Notes under the pieces: model-generated
Database searches by the model: none
Seen by the model: only the letters and a program-made list of their open reading frames with translations
What the model was told of the DNA's origin: nothing
NCBI GenBank assembly: GCA_020850635.1
Contig: JADZEH010000029.1
Span: 1-53,974 of the forward strand
Length of the DNA stretch: 53,974 nucleotides
Reading direction: 5' to 3'
Source: Candidatus Doudnabacteria bacterium
Lineage (GTDB): Bacteria; Patescibacteriota; Doudnabacteria; UBA920
Translations under genes and position numbers: made by a program
Part shown: one piece after another, positions 38,269-47,513 of the stretch
Layout of the letters: every line of letters begins with the position of its first letter
Numbering within the stretch: the stretch's first letter is position 1

Positions 38269-38928
38269 ATGGCGATTATTGTTCCGGCGATTTTAGAAGC
38301 CGACAAAGAAAAATTAGAAAGTAAGCTGTTTGCAGCAAGTCGTATTTCTGGTGTGACTACAATGCAAATTGATTTTTGTGATGGCAGTTTCGTCGAAGGA
38401 AAAACAGTGCCAATCAAAGAAGTTGATGTCTTAAACCCAGCGTTCACTTGGGAAGCGCATTTAATGGTTGAGGAGCCAGTAGACTTTTTAGATTATCAAA
38501 TGGTTGGATTTAAGCGCTTAGTCGTTCATTATGAGTCTTTTAGTTCAGAGAAGCAGCTTGAAGAGGCGATCGATCAAATTACTAAACTCGGTATGGAGGT
38601 TTCGATTGCTCTAAATCCAGAAACTCCAGTCTCAACTTTGCGCTATTTTACTGATATCATTAAGCAATTTACACTTTTATCGGTCAACCCTGGCAAGCAA
38701 GGCAATCCTTTTATTGAGGACAGTGTTGAGCGCGTTAAAGAATTGAGAAGGCTCGCTCCACATGCTATAATTGAGGTAGATGGTGGCGTAAACGTAACAC
38801 ACGCACCAGTACTATCAGAAGCGGGAGCAGATATGCTCGCCGTTGGTTCGGTGTTGTTCGATTCTGACTCAGTACAAGAAAGTTATGACGCTTTAGTGAG
38901 TGCGGCAACGCATATTTTGCCAACTTGA
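38269..38928 (+). CDS. rpe: Ribulose-phosphate 3-epimerase
   Basis: It interconverts ribulose-5-phosphate and xylulose-5-phosphate in a TIM barrel. DFCDGSFV, EAHLMVEEP, LSVNPGKQGN and IEVDGGVN are the expected motifs. The first metal-binding His, in the usual H-x-D-x-M-D-G, is Gln here (MQIDFCDG), while the second His (AHLMV) and both Asp are kept. The 219 residues are typical. The family call is firm but metal use may differ. Confidence 0.92.
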   Translation: MAIIVPAILEADKEKLESKLFAASRISGVTTMQIDFCDGSFVEGKTVPIKEVDVLNPAFTWEAHLMVEEPVDFLDYQMVGFKRLVVHYESFSSEKQLEEAIDQITKLGMEVSIALNPETPVSTLRYFTDIIKQFTLLSVNPGKQGNPFIEDSVERVKELRRLAPHAIIEVDGGVNVTHAPVLSEAGADMLAVGSVLFDSDSVQESYDALVSAATHILPT

Positions 38929-38935
38929 AACAAAA

Positions 38936-39817
38936 ATGATCAAACTCACATTAGAAGAACTTAAGTACAAAGCCAATGATATCCGGAAGGATATTATTGA
39001 AATGTTACTTGAGGCAAAAAGTGGGCATAGTGCTGGCCCTTTGGACATGGCTGATGTATTTGCAGCCTTGTATTTTTATGTGATGAATCATGATCCTAAG
39101 AACCCCCAATGGGCTGAACGGGATCGTTTTGTTTTGTCGGCTGGCCATATTGCGCCAGTCTTGTACGCGACATTAGCTGAGGCTGGGTATTTTCCGAAAG
39201 AAGAGCTAAAAACTTTACGAAAACTTGGAACCAGACTTCATGGTCATCCGCATCGAGGAGCGTTACCTGGCATCGAGACTTCTAGTGGTCCGTTGGCTCA
39301 GGGAACAAGCCAAGCCATTGGTATGGCTTTAGCTTTACGCATGGATCACAGTCGTAGCCGGGTGTTTTGTGTCACTGGCGATGGAGAATTAAATGAAGGT
39401 CAGTGCTGGGAAGCCTTTATGTTTGCGGGAAAAAACAAACTCCATAACTTAACGTTCATTGTAGATCGGAATAATATTCAAATTGATGGCTATACCGAAG
39501 ATGTTATGCCACTGGAACCGCTCCGTGATAAGTTTGAAGCATTTAACTTCCATGTCATTGAAGTTGATGGTCATAACGTTCGCGCGATTATTGACGCTTG
39601 CAACGAAGCGAAAGCTGTGTTTGAAAAACCAACGGTGATTATCGCTCACACTATTGCTGGTAAGGGTGTGGATTTTATGGAAGGGCGTTTCGAGTGGCAT
39701 GGTATTCCACCAGGGGCTCAAGATGTTTCTGGGGCGCCAGATAAAAAAGAACAGGGACGAATTGCGATTGAAGAAATTCGGACACTACGTGGTCAGATTA
39801 AAGGCGAACACGAATAA
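38936..39817 (+). CDS. tktA: Transketolase, N-terminal (thiamine diphosphate-binding) subunit
   Basis: Transketolase moves two-carbon units between sugar phosphates. This half carries the pyrophosphate-binding domain: SGHSAGPLDMADVFAALYF, GHGHPHRGALP-like histidines, GDGELNEGQCWEAFMFA and the cofactor Mg site with DRNNIQIDG. The ATG at 38936 is preferred because the upstream extension runs into rpe. The 293 residues plus the next gene make one complete enzyme; split transketolases are common in CPR and archaea. Confidence 0.95.
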   Translation: MIKLTLEELKYKANDIRKDIIEMLLEAKSGHSAGPLDMADVFAALYFYVMNHDPKNPQWAERDRFVLSAGHIAPVLYATLAEAGYFPKEELKTLRKLGTRLHGHPHRGALPGIETSSGPLAQGTSQAIGMALALRMDHSRSRVFCVTGDGELNEGQCWEAFMFAGKNKLHNLTFIVDRNNIQIDGYTEDVMPLEPLRDKFEAFNFHVIEVDGHNVRAIIDACNEAKAVFEKPTVIIAHTIAGKGVDFMEGRFEWHGIPPGAQDVSGAPDKKEQGRIAIEEIRTLRGQIKGEHE

Positions 39818-39820
39818 TTT

Positions 39821-40798
39821 ATGCAAGACTTACATTTAAATCCAAATATTGGCTCAGAGAATATAGAGCAAGAACCAACTCGCAAAGGTTATGGTGAGGG
39901 CGTGGTTGAGTTTGGTGCGAGTGACGAGCGAGTTATGGTTTTGACTGGCGACTTAGCAGGTTCGACTCAGGTTCTTGAGTTTGGGAAAAAATTTCCGAAT
40001 CGGTTTGTGGAAGTTGGTATTGCTGAGCAGAATATGATGGGCATTGCCGCAGGGCTCGCTTTGTCGGGCAAAGTTCCTTTTGTTTCAAGTTACGCTACAT
40101 TTTCGCCGGGCCGGAGCTGGGATCAGCTACGCGTCTCAGTGTGTTATAGCGAAGCTAATGTTAAAGTTGCTGGTGCTCATACGGGTATTTCAGTTGGACC
40201 AGATGGGGCAACACATCAAGCACTGGAAGACATCGCGATTACCCGAGTCTTACCTAATTTAACTGTGGTTGTACCTTGTGATTATATTCAAACCAAGCAA
40301 GCCACGATTGCTCTTGGAAAAATGGTTGGGCCAGCGTACTTCCGATTTGCTCGCGAGAAAACTTCAATTATGACCACAGTTAAAACGCCATTTGAAATTG
40401 GTAAAGCTCAAATTTTTCGAGAGGGTACCGATGTTGTAATTATTGGTTCAGGCCCAGTATTATATAATGGCTTACTGGCAGCAATTGAACTTGAGAAAGA
40501 AGGAATTAGTGTGATGGTGGTGAACAATCACACTATCAAACCGATAGATAGCGAGACTATAATTGCTGCTGCGAAAAAATGTGGCGCAGTCGTAACTTTA
40601 GAAGAGCATCAGATAATGGGTGGAGCTGGTTCTGCAGTCGCTGAAGTTTTAGCCCAAAATTATCCAGTGCCGATTGAAATGGTGGGAGTGATTGATCATT
40701 TTGGGGAAAGCGGTGAACCAAACGAATTAATTGAAAAATATGGTATGGGTAAAGATAGCGTCATTATAGCGATTAACAAAGTATTATCTCGAAAGTAA
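39821..40798 (+). CDS. tktB: Transketolase, C-terminal subunit
   Basis: The second half of the split transketolase, with the pyrimidine-binding and C-terminal domains. VEVGIAEQNMMGIAAGLALSG holds the catalytic Glu that activates thiamine diphosphate. GRSWDQLRVSVCYSEANVK, GATHQALEDIA and YFRFARE follow. It has 325 residues and starts 3 nt behind the N-terminal gene. Confidence 0.95.
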   Translation: MQDLHLNPNIGSENIEQEPTRKGYGEGVVEFGASDERVMVLTGDLAGSTQVLEFGKKFPNRFVEVGIAEQNMMGIAAGLALSGKVPFVSSYATFSPGRSWDQLRVSVCYSEANVKVAGAHTGISVGPDGATHQALEDIAITRVLPNLTVVVPCDYIQTKQATIALGKMVGPAYFRFAREKTSIMTTVKTPFEIGKAQIFREGTDVVIIGSGPVLYNGLLAAIELEKEGISVMVVNNHTIKPIDSETIIAAAKKCGAVVTLEEHQIMGGAGSAVAEVLAQNYPVPIEMVGVIDHFGESGEPNELIEKYGMGKDSVIIAINKVLSRK

Positions 40799-40802
40799 AT
40801 TT

Positions 40803-41825
40803 ATGAAATACAAGTACGACATAATTTCCATAGGAGACGCCACAATTGATACGTTTTTGTTTATTCATGACGTAGAGATTAAAAATATCAAAGGTCAGAA
40901 GAAAGCTTTGCTTAACTGGGGTGATAAGTTGCCGGTTGATGAATTGTATCGAACTGTGGCTGGTAACGCCGCCAATAATGCGGTTGGTTCAAGTCGACTT
41001 GGTTTGAAAACTGCCTTTTATACGGTTTTAGCGCATGACACGGGTGGTCGTGAAATTATGCATAAAATGCGTAAAGAAAAAGTGGCTGATGATTACATTA
41101 CCATTGATGATAAGCACGGGACGAACGCTTCTACAGTGATTAGTTTTGAAGGTGAACGAACAATTTTAGTTTATCATGAGCATCGCAGCTACAAATTACC
41201 AAAGTTTGCCCCAAGTAAATGGGTTTACTTAACGAGCATGGGTGAGGGCTTTGAAAAGATTCATAAAGATTTAATAAAGTATATCGATCATAATAAAGTT
41301 AAAGTTGGGTTTAATCCGGGAACGTATCAGTTACGTAAAGGGGTTACGGTAAATCGAGAAATTCTAAAGCGCACTGAAGTTTTGTCTTTGAATAAAGAAG
41401 AAGCAATTTCGTGGGTAGGGGAAACAGATGATATGGAAGAACTCTGCAAACGGTTGCGACAGTTGGGGCCCAAAGCCGTAGCAATAACAGATGGTCGCAA
41501 GGGTGCTTATAGTCATAGTGACGAAGGTTTTTTCTATATCCCAGAGTTTCCTGGTCCTCGCATTGAGGCCACAGGAGCAGGTGATAGTTTTACCTCCGCC
41601 TATATTTCTGCCTTAGTCTTGGGGAAAAAGCATCAGCAAGCGTTGCAGTGGGGACCAGTTAATGCTGGTAATGTTGTACAGCACATTGGTCCAATGGAAG
41701 GGTTGCTCTCTCGAGCTCAAATTGAAACCCGATTGAAGAAAATGAAATCTTGGGTGCCTATTGAAATTACCAATGAAGCTACCAAAAAACGCGTAGCGGC
41801 CATTGTCGCTAAAAAAATAGATTAA
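40803..41825 (+). CDS. PfkB-family sugar kinase
   Basis: This ribokinase-fold kinase phosphorylates a sugar or nucleoside. GNAANNAVGSSRLGLKTAFY near residue 57 and the catalytic anion-hole motif GAGDSFTSAYISALVLG near 260 are clear. It has 340 residues. Its place between transketolase and class II aldolase suggests that it supplies a sugar phosphate to this pathway, perhaps as the missing phosphofructokinase or as ribokinase; the substrate cannot be told from sequence. Confidence 0.9.
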   Translation: MKYKYDIISIGDATIDTFLFIHDVEIKNIKGQKKALLNWGDKLPVDELYRTVAGNAANNAVGSSRLGLKTAFYTVLAHDTGGREIMHKMRKEKVADDYITIDDKHGTNASTVISFEGERTILVYHEHRSYKLPKFAPSKWVYLTSMGEGFEKIHKDLIKYIDHNKVKVGFNPGTYQLRKGVTVNREILKRTEVLSLNKEEAISWVGETDDMEELCKRLRQLGPKAVAITDGRKGAYSHSDEGFFYIPEFPGPRIEATGAGDSFTSAYISALVLGKKHQQALQWGPVNAGNVVQHIGPMEGLLSRAQIETRLKKMKSWVPIEITNEATKKRVAAIVAKKID

Positions 41826-41832
41826 TTTATAG

Positions 41833-42705
41833 ATGCTCACTCATATCAAAGAATTATTTCAGGGTGATGTCGTGGGTAAGTTTGCTTACCCGGCTTTTAA
41901 CACAATCAATCTTGAAACGACTTTGGGAATTATTGCTGCAGCAGAAGAAGTTGGTGTGCCAATAATTTTAGAAACTAGTGAAGGAGCGATTAAGTATGCG
42001 GGATTAACAACTATGTTTGAAATGATGGCCACTTTAGCGGTTAAAGCTAAGGTTCCCATAGCTTTGCACATGGATCACGGTAAAGATGTAGAGCAGTTAA
42101 AACAAGGCATTGAGTTGGGTTATTCAAGCGCGATGATTGATCACTCTCAATCAACTTTTGAAGACAACGTCCGTGATACCAAAGAACTAGTTGAATTTGC
42201 TCATGCTGAGGGTGCTTGGGTGCAAGGTGAAATTGGTAAAATTCGTGGCACTGAGGATTGGGTTTCGGTAAGCGAAGCCGGAGCGCTCCTTACAGACCCA
42301 GAAGAGGCCGAACTTTATGTGGAAGCCACAAAAGTTGATACTTTAGCGTGTTCATTCGGTACCGTGCATGGTATCATTAAGATGAACGGTGAAGCAGAAG
42401 CGCATGTTGATGTTAATAGGATTAAGGAAGTGTATGATCGTGTAAAGCTTCCGTTAGTGCTTCATGGAGCCAGTGGTGTTCCTGAGGAAGTAATAGCGCA
42501 AGCTATTGCTAATGGAATTGCTATTATCAACATCGATACAGAATTACGCATTGCTTATTCTAAAGCACTAAGACAGTCACTTTTAGATCAACCACAGGAA
42601 GTTGATCCACGAAAAATAATGAAACCAGTTATTGAAGCTGTGAAGAACGCGGCGATCATCAAACTTAAACAATTTAAAACTCAAAAGATAGTTAGTCTTA
42701 ATTAA
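41833..42705 (+). CDS. fba: Class II fructose-bisphosphate aldolase family protein
   Basis: It cleaves fructose-1,6-bisphosphate, or a related ketose bisphosphate, with a divalent metal. The zinc ligands are visible in LHMDHGKD, GTVHG and LHGASG. AMIDHS replaces the usual MIDGS, so the substrate could be tagatose-type or another bisphosphate. It has 290 residues. It stands between the PfkB kinase and a small membrane protein. Confidence 0.92.
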   Translation: MLTHIKELFQGDVVGKFAYPAFNTINLETTLGIIAAAEEVGVPIILETSEGAIKYAGLTTMFEMMATLAVKAKVPIALHMDHGKDVEQLKQGIELGYSSAMIDHSQSTFEDNVRDTKELVEFAHAEGAWVQGEIGKIRGTEDWVSVSEAGALLTDPEEAELYVEATKVDTLACSFGTVHGIIKMNGEAEAHVDVNRIKEVYDRVKLPLVLHGASGVPEEVIAQAIANGIAIINIDTELRIAYSKALRQSLLDQPQEVDPRKIMKPVIEAVKNAAIIKLKQFKTQKIVSLN

Positions 42706-42713
42706 AAATAGAA

Positions 42714-42950
42714 ATGGGATCTTATATTGGGGGGAGTCAATTGAAAGATAAAAACGTGTGGCTGAGAATGTTTCTCTTTGTGTTTGCAGGAATTATGACA
42801 TTCGCGGTTTTAATTTCATGGCGCAGTCAGCTTATTTCCGCTTCTGAGTATGTTGAGTTCCCGACCAAGCGGGTAAAAAAAGTGGAGAAAAAACCAAAGA
42901 TGATTGAGGCCACAGAAACACTTAAAACAGAAATCGAAGTCGCTCAGTAA
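42714..42950 (+). CDS. Small single-span membrane protein, 78 residues
   Basis: I do not recognise this protein. Residues about 17-37 (VWLRMFLFVFAGIMTFAVLI) form one membrane segment. A basic stretch (KRVKKVEKKPK) and an acidic end follow. It lies between fba and gap without its own signals. Its presence in a glycolytic operon suggests membrane tethering of an enzyme or an unrelated hitch-hiker; nothing in the sequence decides this. Confidence 0.68.
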   Translation: MGSYIGGSQLKDKNVWLRMFLFVFAGIMTFAVLISWRSQLISASEYVEFPTKRVKKVEKKPKMIEATETLKTEIEVAQ

Positions 42951-42974
42951 CGCCAACATTAAACACAAAAATTT

Positions 42975-44015
42975 ATGGATACAAATACAAACACAACAGT
43001 ACGCATGGCCATTAATGGTTTCGGTCGCATAGGCCGACAAGCTTTTAAAATTGCTTTAGAAAAGCCAGAAATCGAGGTGGTGGCGATTAATGACTTAACT
43101 AGTCCGGAAGTTTTGGCTCAGTTGTTGCGCTTAGATAGTAACTATGGTCGCTATGGTCATAAGGTTACGTTTGACGAACAACATATCATTGTCGATGGTA
43201 AAGCTTATCCTGTGTTTGCGGAAAAAGAACCAGAAAAGCTACCGTGGGGTGCAATGCATGTCGATGTTGTGGCAGAATGCACAGGTCGTTTTACTGATAG
43301 CGAGAAAGCAAGGGCGCATATTAAAGCTGGCGCGCGTAAAGTTATTATTTCTGCTCCAGCAAAAGATGAAGGTCAAACAAAAACTTTTGTGCTTGGTGTC
43401 AACGAGCAAAGTTATGCTGGCGAGCCAATAATTAGCAACGCTTCTTGTACCACAAATTGTATTACACCGGTAACCGCGATTTTACACGGTGTGTTTGGAG
43501 TAGAAAAAATTATGATGACCACGATTCATAGTTATACCGCCGAGCAGAACTTAGTCGATGGTCCGCCTCCTGGGGGACACAGTAACGATTTGCGACGCGC
43601 CCGCGCGGCCGCTGTAAACATTGTGCCTACAACAACTGGCGCCGCGATTTCTGCGACTCAAGCAATCCCAGAGCTTAAAGGTTTGTTTAATGGGTTATCA
43701 ATCCGTGTGCCGACGCCAGTAGGGAGTTTGTCAGATTTTTCGGTCTTACTTAAAAAGAATGTGACAATAGAAGAAGTGAATAAAGCTTTCACAGATGCCG
43801 CGGAAAATCCTTTATACAAAGGACGACTGGTGACGACAACCGATCCTTTGGTCTCATCTGATATTGTTGGTAATCCGGCTTCAGCTATTGTTGATCTATC
43901 TTTAACTCAAGTTGTTGATGGTAATTTTGTTAAAGTTATTGCCTGGTATGACAACGAGTTTGGTTATTCAAATCGCTTAGTCGAGCAAGTGATTCTTGTT
44001 GGGAAGTATGCCTAA
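42975..44015 (+). CDS. gap: Glyceraldehyde-3-phosphate dehydrogenase, type I
   Basis: It oxidises glyceraldehyde-3-phosphate with NAD(P) and phosphate. The Rossmann motif INGFGRIGR is at about residues 12-20. The catalytic Cys is C158 in SNASCTTNC, and the catalytic His lies in TIHSYT. NIVPTTTGAA and WYDNEFGYSNR complete the picture. It has 346 residues. The ND pair after the first strand (AINDL) fits NAD preference. Confidence 0.97.
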   Translation: MDTNTNTTVRMAINGFGRIGRQAFKIALEKPEIEVVAINDLTSPEVLAQLLRLDSNYGRYGHKVTFDEQHIIVDGKAYPVFAEKEPEKLPWGAMHVDVVAECTGRFTDSEKARAHIKAGARKVIISAPAKDEGQTKTFVLGVNEQSYAGEPIISNASCTTNCITPVTAILHGVFGVEKIMMTTIHSYTAEQNLVDGPPPGGHSNDLRRARAAAVNIVPTTTGAAISATQAIPELKGLFNGLSIRVPTPVGSLSDFSVLLKKNVTIEEVNKAFTDAAENPLYKGRLVTTTDPLVSSDIVGNPASAIVDLSLTQVVDGNFVKVIAWYDNEFGYSNRLVEQVILVGKYA

Positions 44016-44018
44016 ATT

Positions 44019-45242
44019 ATGGCGATAAAAACCATCAAAACTGCAAACATCAAAAATAAAACGGTACTACTGCGAGTTGATGTTAATGAACCAATTGAGA
44101 ATGGGAAATTGCTTGATGATTTTCGCATTCAAAAAATCATTCCGACAATAGAATTTTTACGGAAGCAGAAGTGTAAAATTATAATTGTGGGTCATTTGGG
44201 TCGTCCAGAAGGGCGATGGACTAAAGAGTTGAGCTTGAGACCAGTGGCTCATCGAATCGCTGAACTGTTAAATTATAAGTTTGTTGAAACAACTACGCAC
44301 TTGCCTCATTATCCAATTGCTCATGTAGTTTTGTATGGAGGGAAAATAACTGAACCAGAAACCAAGGTAGCTTTAGACGCTGCTTCTAGTAAAGATATAA
44401 TAATTTTAGAAAACATTCGTTATTACAAAGGTGAGGAAGAAAACAGTTTGGTGTTCGCTAAAAAACTAGCATCGCTTGCTGATATCTATGTTAATGAAGC
44501 GTTTGCGGTTAGTCATCGGAAAGAGGCATCGGTTGTGGCGATTACAAAGTATCTTCCATCTTACGCTGGCTTGTTGTTAAATGAAGAGTTGCGATGGCTG
44601 GGGCTGGTTATAAAAGCCCCCAAGCACCCTTTTGTCTTGATGATGGGCGGTTTAAAAATCTCTGAAAAAGCTCATACTCTTGAGAATCTTGGTAAGCATG
44701 TCGATACAATTTTATTGGGTGGAGGTATTGCCAACAGTTTGTTAGCGGAACGTGGTTATGAAATTGGGGCAACACCAATTGAAACTGAAGCTAAGGCTGT
44801 GGCGAAACGATTATTGCGAAACTATAAAAACAAAATTCAATTACCAGTTGATTTAGTTGTGGCGAATAAAAAAATGGACAGCGGTTCAATTCGAGTTTCA
44901 GACGCACACGGCGTAAAAAAAACCGAGTTGATTTTAGATATTGGCCCAAAAACTATTTTGCAATATAGTCGGGCTTTGAAAAAAGCGAAAACAATTGTCT
45001 GGAATGGACCAATGGGATATTTTGAGCATAAACCATTTCACACGGGAACGATGTCTTTGGCTCGAATTGTTGGTGGGGTGGGTAAAGGCCGTTGTTTTAG
45101 TGTGGTTGGTGGCGGTGAGACCGTGGATGCACTTCGCTTGGCCAGGCAGGAACATTTTGTTGATCATGTTTCAACTGGTGGTGGCGCGATGCTAGAACTT
45201 TTAGCAGGCAAAGCATTGCTCGGGGTCGAAGCTCTTAAATAG
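44019..45242 (+). CDS. pgk: Phosphoglycerate kinase
   Basis: It makes ATP from 1,3-bisphosphoglycerate. LLRVDVNEPIENGKLLDDFRI shows the substrate site, GHLGRPEG the hinge, LLENIRYYKGEEEN and YVNEAFAVSHR further conserved blocks, and WNGPMGYFE and GGGETVDAL the nucleotide end. The usual RVDFNVP is RVDVNEP here. The length of 407 residues is normal. The next gene, gpmI, begins 11 nt later. Confidence 0.97.
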   Translation: MAIKTIKTANIKNKTVLLRVDVNEPIENGKLLDDFRIQKIIPTIEFLRKQKCKIIIVGHLGRPEGRWTKELSLRPVAHRIAELLNYKFVETTTHLPHYPIAHVVLYGGKITEPETKVALDAASSKDIIILENIRYYKGEEENSLVFAKKLASLADIYVNEAFAVSHRKEASVVAITKYLPSYAGLLLNEELRWLGLVIKAPKHPFVLMMGGLKISEKAHTLENLGKHVDTILLGGGIANSLLAERGYEIGATPIETEAKAVAKRLLRNYKNKIQLPVDLVVANKKMDSGSIRVSDAHGVKKTELILDIGPKTILQYSRALKKAKTIVWNGPMGYFEHKPFHTGTMSLARIVGGVGKGRCFSVVGGGETVDALRLARQEHFVDHVSTGGGAMLELLAGKALLGVEALK

Positions 45243-45253
45243 GAGAATAAACA

Positions 45254-46870
45254 GTGCCAAACAAACAATATAAAAAAGTTGTACTCGTGGTCATGGATGG
45301 TTTTGGCGTGGCGACACACAGTCACGGGAACGCTATTAGTTTGGCCAAGCCCAGTATCATTGATGGCATTATTAATAATTTTCCTAGTTTGACACTGCAA
45401 GCTTCAGGGCCAGTAGTCGGACTGCCTTGGGGTGAAATGGGCAACTCCGAAGTTGGTCATTTAAACATGGGCGCTGGTCGTATTGTTGGTCAGGATTTAC
45501 CTCGCATTACCTTAGCCATTTCAGATCGAAGTTTTTTTAAAAATCAAGAATTTAACAACGCCATTGAACACACTCAAAAGCATGATTCTCGCTTGCATTT
45601 AATCGGGATGATTAGTGACGGAGGAGTTCACAGTTTTAATCAGCATTTATATGCTTTATTGGGTCTAGCGCAAGAAAAAGGGGTGAGCGAAGTTTATATT
45701 CACATGTTTACCGATGGTCGAGATACGGCTCAGAAAGTAGCCTTAGATCAGCTTACTAAATTAAAACAGCAAATCGATACAATTGGTATCAAAGCTAAAA
45801 TCGCCACAATTACTGGTCGTTTTTACGCTATGGATCGTGGTCGTCATTGGGATCAAACTGAATCAACGTATCAAGCGATTGTTAACGGAATTGGAGAAGA
45901 AGCAGCAAGCCCTGAGGAGTGCATTCAGCAAAATTATGATCATCAAATTTTTGATGAAATGATTAAGCCTACGGTTATCACTGAAACTGACGCCAGTGTT
46001 GGTAGTAAAAACCCTACTGTGACCGTACGTGATAACGACGCGATAATTTTCTTTAATTTCAGATCGGATCGCATGATTCAATTGGTCCAAGCGTTTGCTC
46101 AACCTGAGATGATGGAGATTCAGAGTAAGCATCAGCAACTACAAAATTTATATCTTGTCACCATGACACAGTATGCTACTGATTTACCAGTGCATATTGC
46201 CTTCCCTGCAGCGAATTTAAGTAATAACGTGGCAGAGGTAGTGTCCAAACAAAAGTTAACTCAGTTTCATATTGCAGAAAGTGAGAAATACGCCCACGTT
46301 ACCTCTTTCTTTAACGGGGGAGTGAGTCAGGAATTACCCGGTGAAGAACGTCTGATTATCACCAGCCCAAACAACACTAAAAATTATGTAGATCATCCGC
46401 AAATGTCCGCGGAAGAATTAACTACAACTTTAGTTGATAAGATTGTTAATGTGAATCACGCTTTGTACGTAGCAAACTTTGCCAACCCTGATATGGCTGG
46501 TCATACTGGAAATTTAACCGCCGCCATTGCCGCGATTCAATGTGTTGAGAAAATGCTCAAGCAGATTATGGATGCTGTGCTTCGTGTTGACGGCGCATTA
46601 ATTATTACCGGTGATCATGGTAATGTTGAACAAATGATTGATATTCACACAGGTGATGTGAACAAAGATCACAGTACAAATCCCGTACCGTTTATTTTAG
46701 TCGCCAAAGAATTTAAATTACAAAAGCCGAAAGAAGGTGGGTATTTGTCACTCGCCGCGCAAGTTCCAAGCGGGGTGATTAGTGATATCGCCCCAACAAT
46801 TTTAGATTTGTTAGACATTCCGAAGCCTAAGGAGATGACGAGTGTAAGTTTGCTTCAGTTTTTGAAATAA
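45254..46870 (+). CDS. gpmI: 2,3-bisphosphoglycerate-independent phosphoglycerate mutase
   Basis: It converts 3- to 2-phosphoglycerate with two manganese ions. VVMDGFGVA opens the alkaline-phosphatase-like domain. The nucleophile Ser is in GNSEVGHLNMGAGR (about S65), and DGRDTAQ and the TGDHGNVEQM metal site are intact. It has 538 residues. It starts at GTG with AGGAG 8 nt upstream, one of very few SD sites in the AT-rich class. It ends the carbon operon; no clear terminator was found behind it. Confidence 0.96.
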   Translation: MPNKQYKKVVLVVMDGFGVATHSHGNAISLAKPSIIDGIINNFPSLTLQASGPVVGLPWGEMGNSEVGHLNMGAGRIVGQDLPRITLAISDRSFFKNQEFNNAIEHTQKHDSRLHLIGMISDGGVHSFNQHLYALLGLAQEKGVSEVYIHMFTDGRDTAQKVALDQLTKLKQQIDTIGIKAKIATITGRFYAMDRGRHWDQTESTYQAIVNGIGEEAASPEECIQQNYDHQIFDEMIKPTVITETDASVGSKNPTVTVRDNDAIIFFNFRSDRMIQLVQAFAQPEMMEIQSKHQQLQNLYLVTMTQYATDLPVHIAFPAANLSNNVAEVVSKQKLTQFHIAESEKYAHVTSFFNGGVSQELPGEERLIITSPNNTKNYVDHPQMSAEELTTTLVDKIVNVNHALYVANFANPDMAGHTGNLTAAIAAIQCVEKMLKQIMDAVLRVDGALIITGDHGNVEQMIDIHTGDVNKDHSTNPVPFILVAKEFKLQKPKEGGYLSLAAQVPSGVISDIAPTILDLLDIPKPKEMTSVSLLQFLK

Positions 46871-46888
46871 GATTAGGTTTTTGACGCA

Positions 46889-46917
46889 TTGACTGCACTT
46901 TTTTGAGGGTGTATGAT
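46889..46917 (+). promoter_or_regulatory. Promoter of the 139-residue membrane protein gene
   Basis: TTGACT (46889-46894), 17 bp and TATGAT (46912-46917), with a leader of about 40 nt ending in AAAGGAGG. Confidence 0.78.
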
Positions 46918-46963
46918 TACAAATCATCGCCAATACAGCTGATATGCGCCAAAGGAGGGCCAT

Positions 46964-47383
46964 ATGAACAATGACAGGCTAAGTTTCATTGACTGGGAGT
47001 TCTGGGCTTTCGGTTCGGTCTATGGTTTCCTCGTTTTGGTTGGTTTTCTCATTTTTACAGACAGTGCCTTTGGCGTCTGGGAGTATGGGATCCCGGCCAT
47101 CTTTCTGGCTTTCGCTGTGTTCATGCTCGCGATCTCATCCGCTAGACACAAACGCAACAAGCGTTGGCTTGACGAGTTCAATTCTAACTACGCTGGGTCA
47201 TTGGACCTGGACGTGGTTGTTGCGGTAACCAATCGTGTCTGCACGATGCATCGAGGCTGCCCACGGAAGGTCATGTTCAGATTAGTGGCTGAAGCGCTTT
47301 ACAATCGAGCGCGGAACGTGCCACCAGTCAATACCTTTCACAAATGGGCCATCAACGCTTACGAGGAGTTGTATGGCGAGTAG
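46964..47383 (+). CDS. Small membrane protein of unknown function, 139 residues
   Basis: I do not recognise a family. Two hydrophobic segments (about residues 12-32 and 38-58) form a hairpin, followed by a basic stop (RHKRNKRW). A soluble domain of about 80 residues with two Cys (VCTMHRGC) and a mixed helical pattern follows. The ATG is supported by AAAGGAGG about 5 nt upstream. It is GC-rich and monocistronic, with its own promoter and terminator, and sits between the carbon operon and the convergent histidine phosphatase. Confidence 0.75.
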   Translation: MNNDRLSFIDWEFWAFGSVYGFLVLVGFLIFTDSAFGVWEYGIPAIFLAFAVFMLAISSARHKRNKRWLDEFNSNYAGSLDLDVVVAVTNRVCTMHRGCPRKVMFRLVAEALYNRARNVPPVNTFHKWAINAYEELYGE

Positions 47384-47416
47384 GGTTAGTTGTCGGACCA
47401 AGCTACAGGGGCTTTT

Positions 47417-47446
47417 TCGAGCGCTTCACGGTGCTCGATTTTTTTA
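47417..47446 (+). terminator. Terminator of the 139-residue gene
   Basis: TCGAGC (47417-47422) pairs with GCTCGA (47433-47438), followed by TTTTTTT. Confidence 0.85.
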
Positions 47447-47459
47447 TGACAAATTTGTA

Positions 47460-47489
47460 TAAAAAAACGACCAAGTTTCCTAGGTCGTA
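47460..47489 (-). terminator. Terminator of the histidine phosphatase gene
   Basis: On the minus strand ACGACC (complement of 47483-47488) pairs with GGTCGT (complement of 47467-47472), followed by a run of T (47460-47466). Confidence 0.8.
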
Positions 47490-47513
47490 AGCTTGGTGTC
47501 TTGGTCTGTGATC

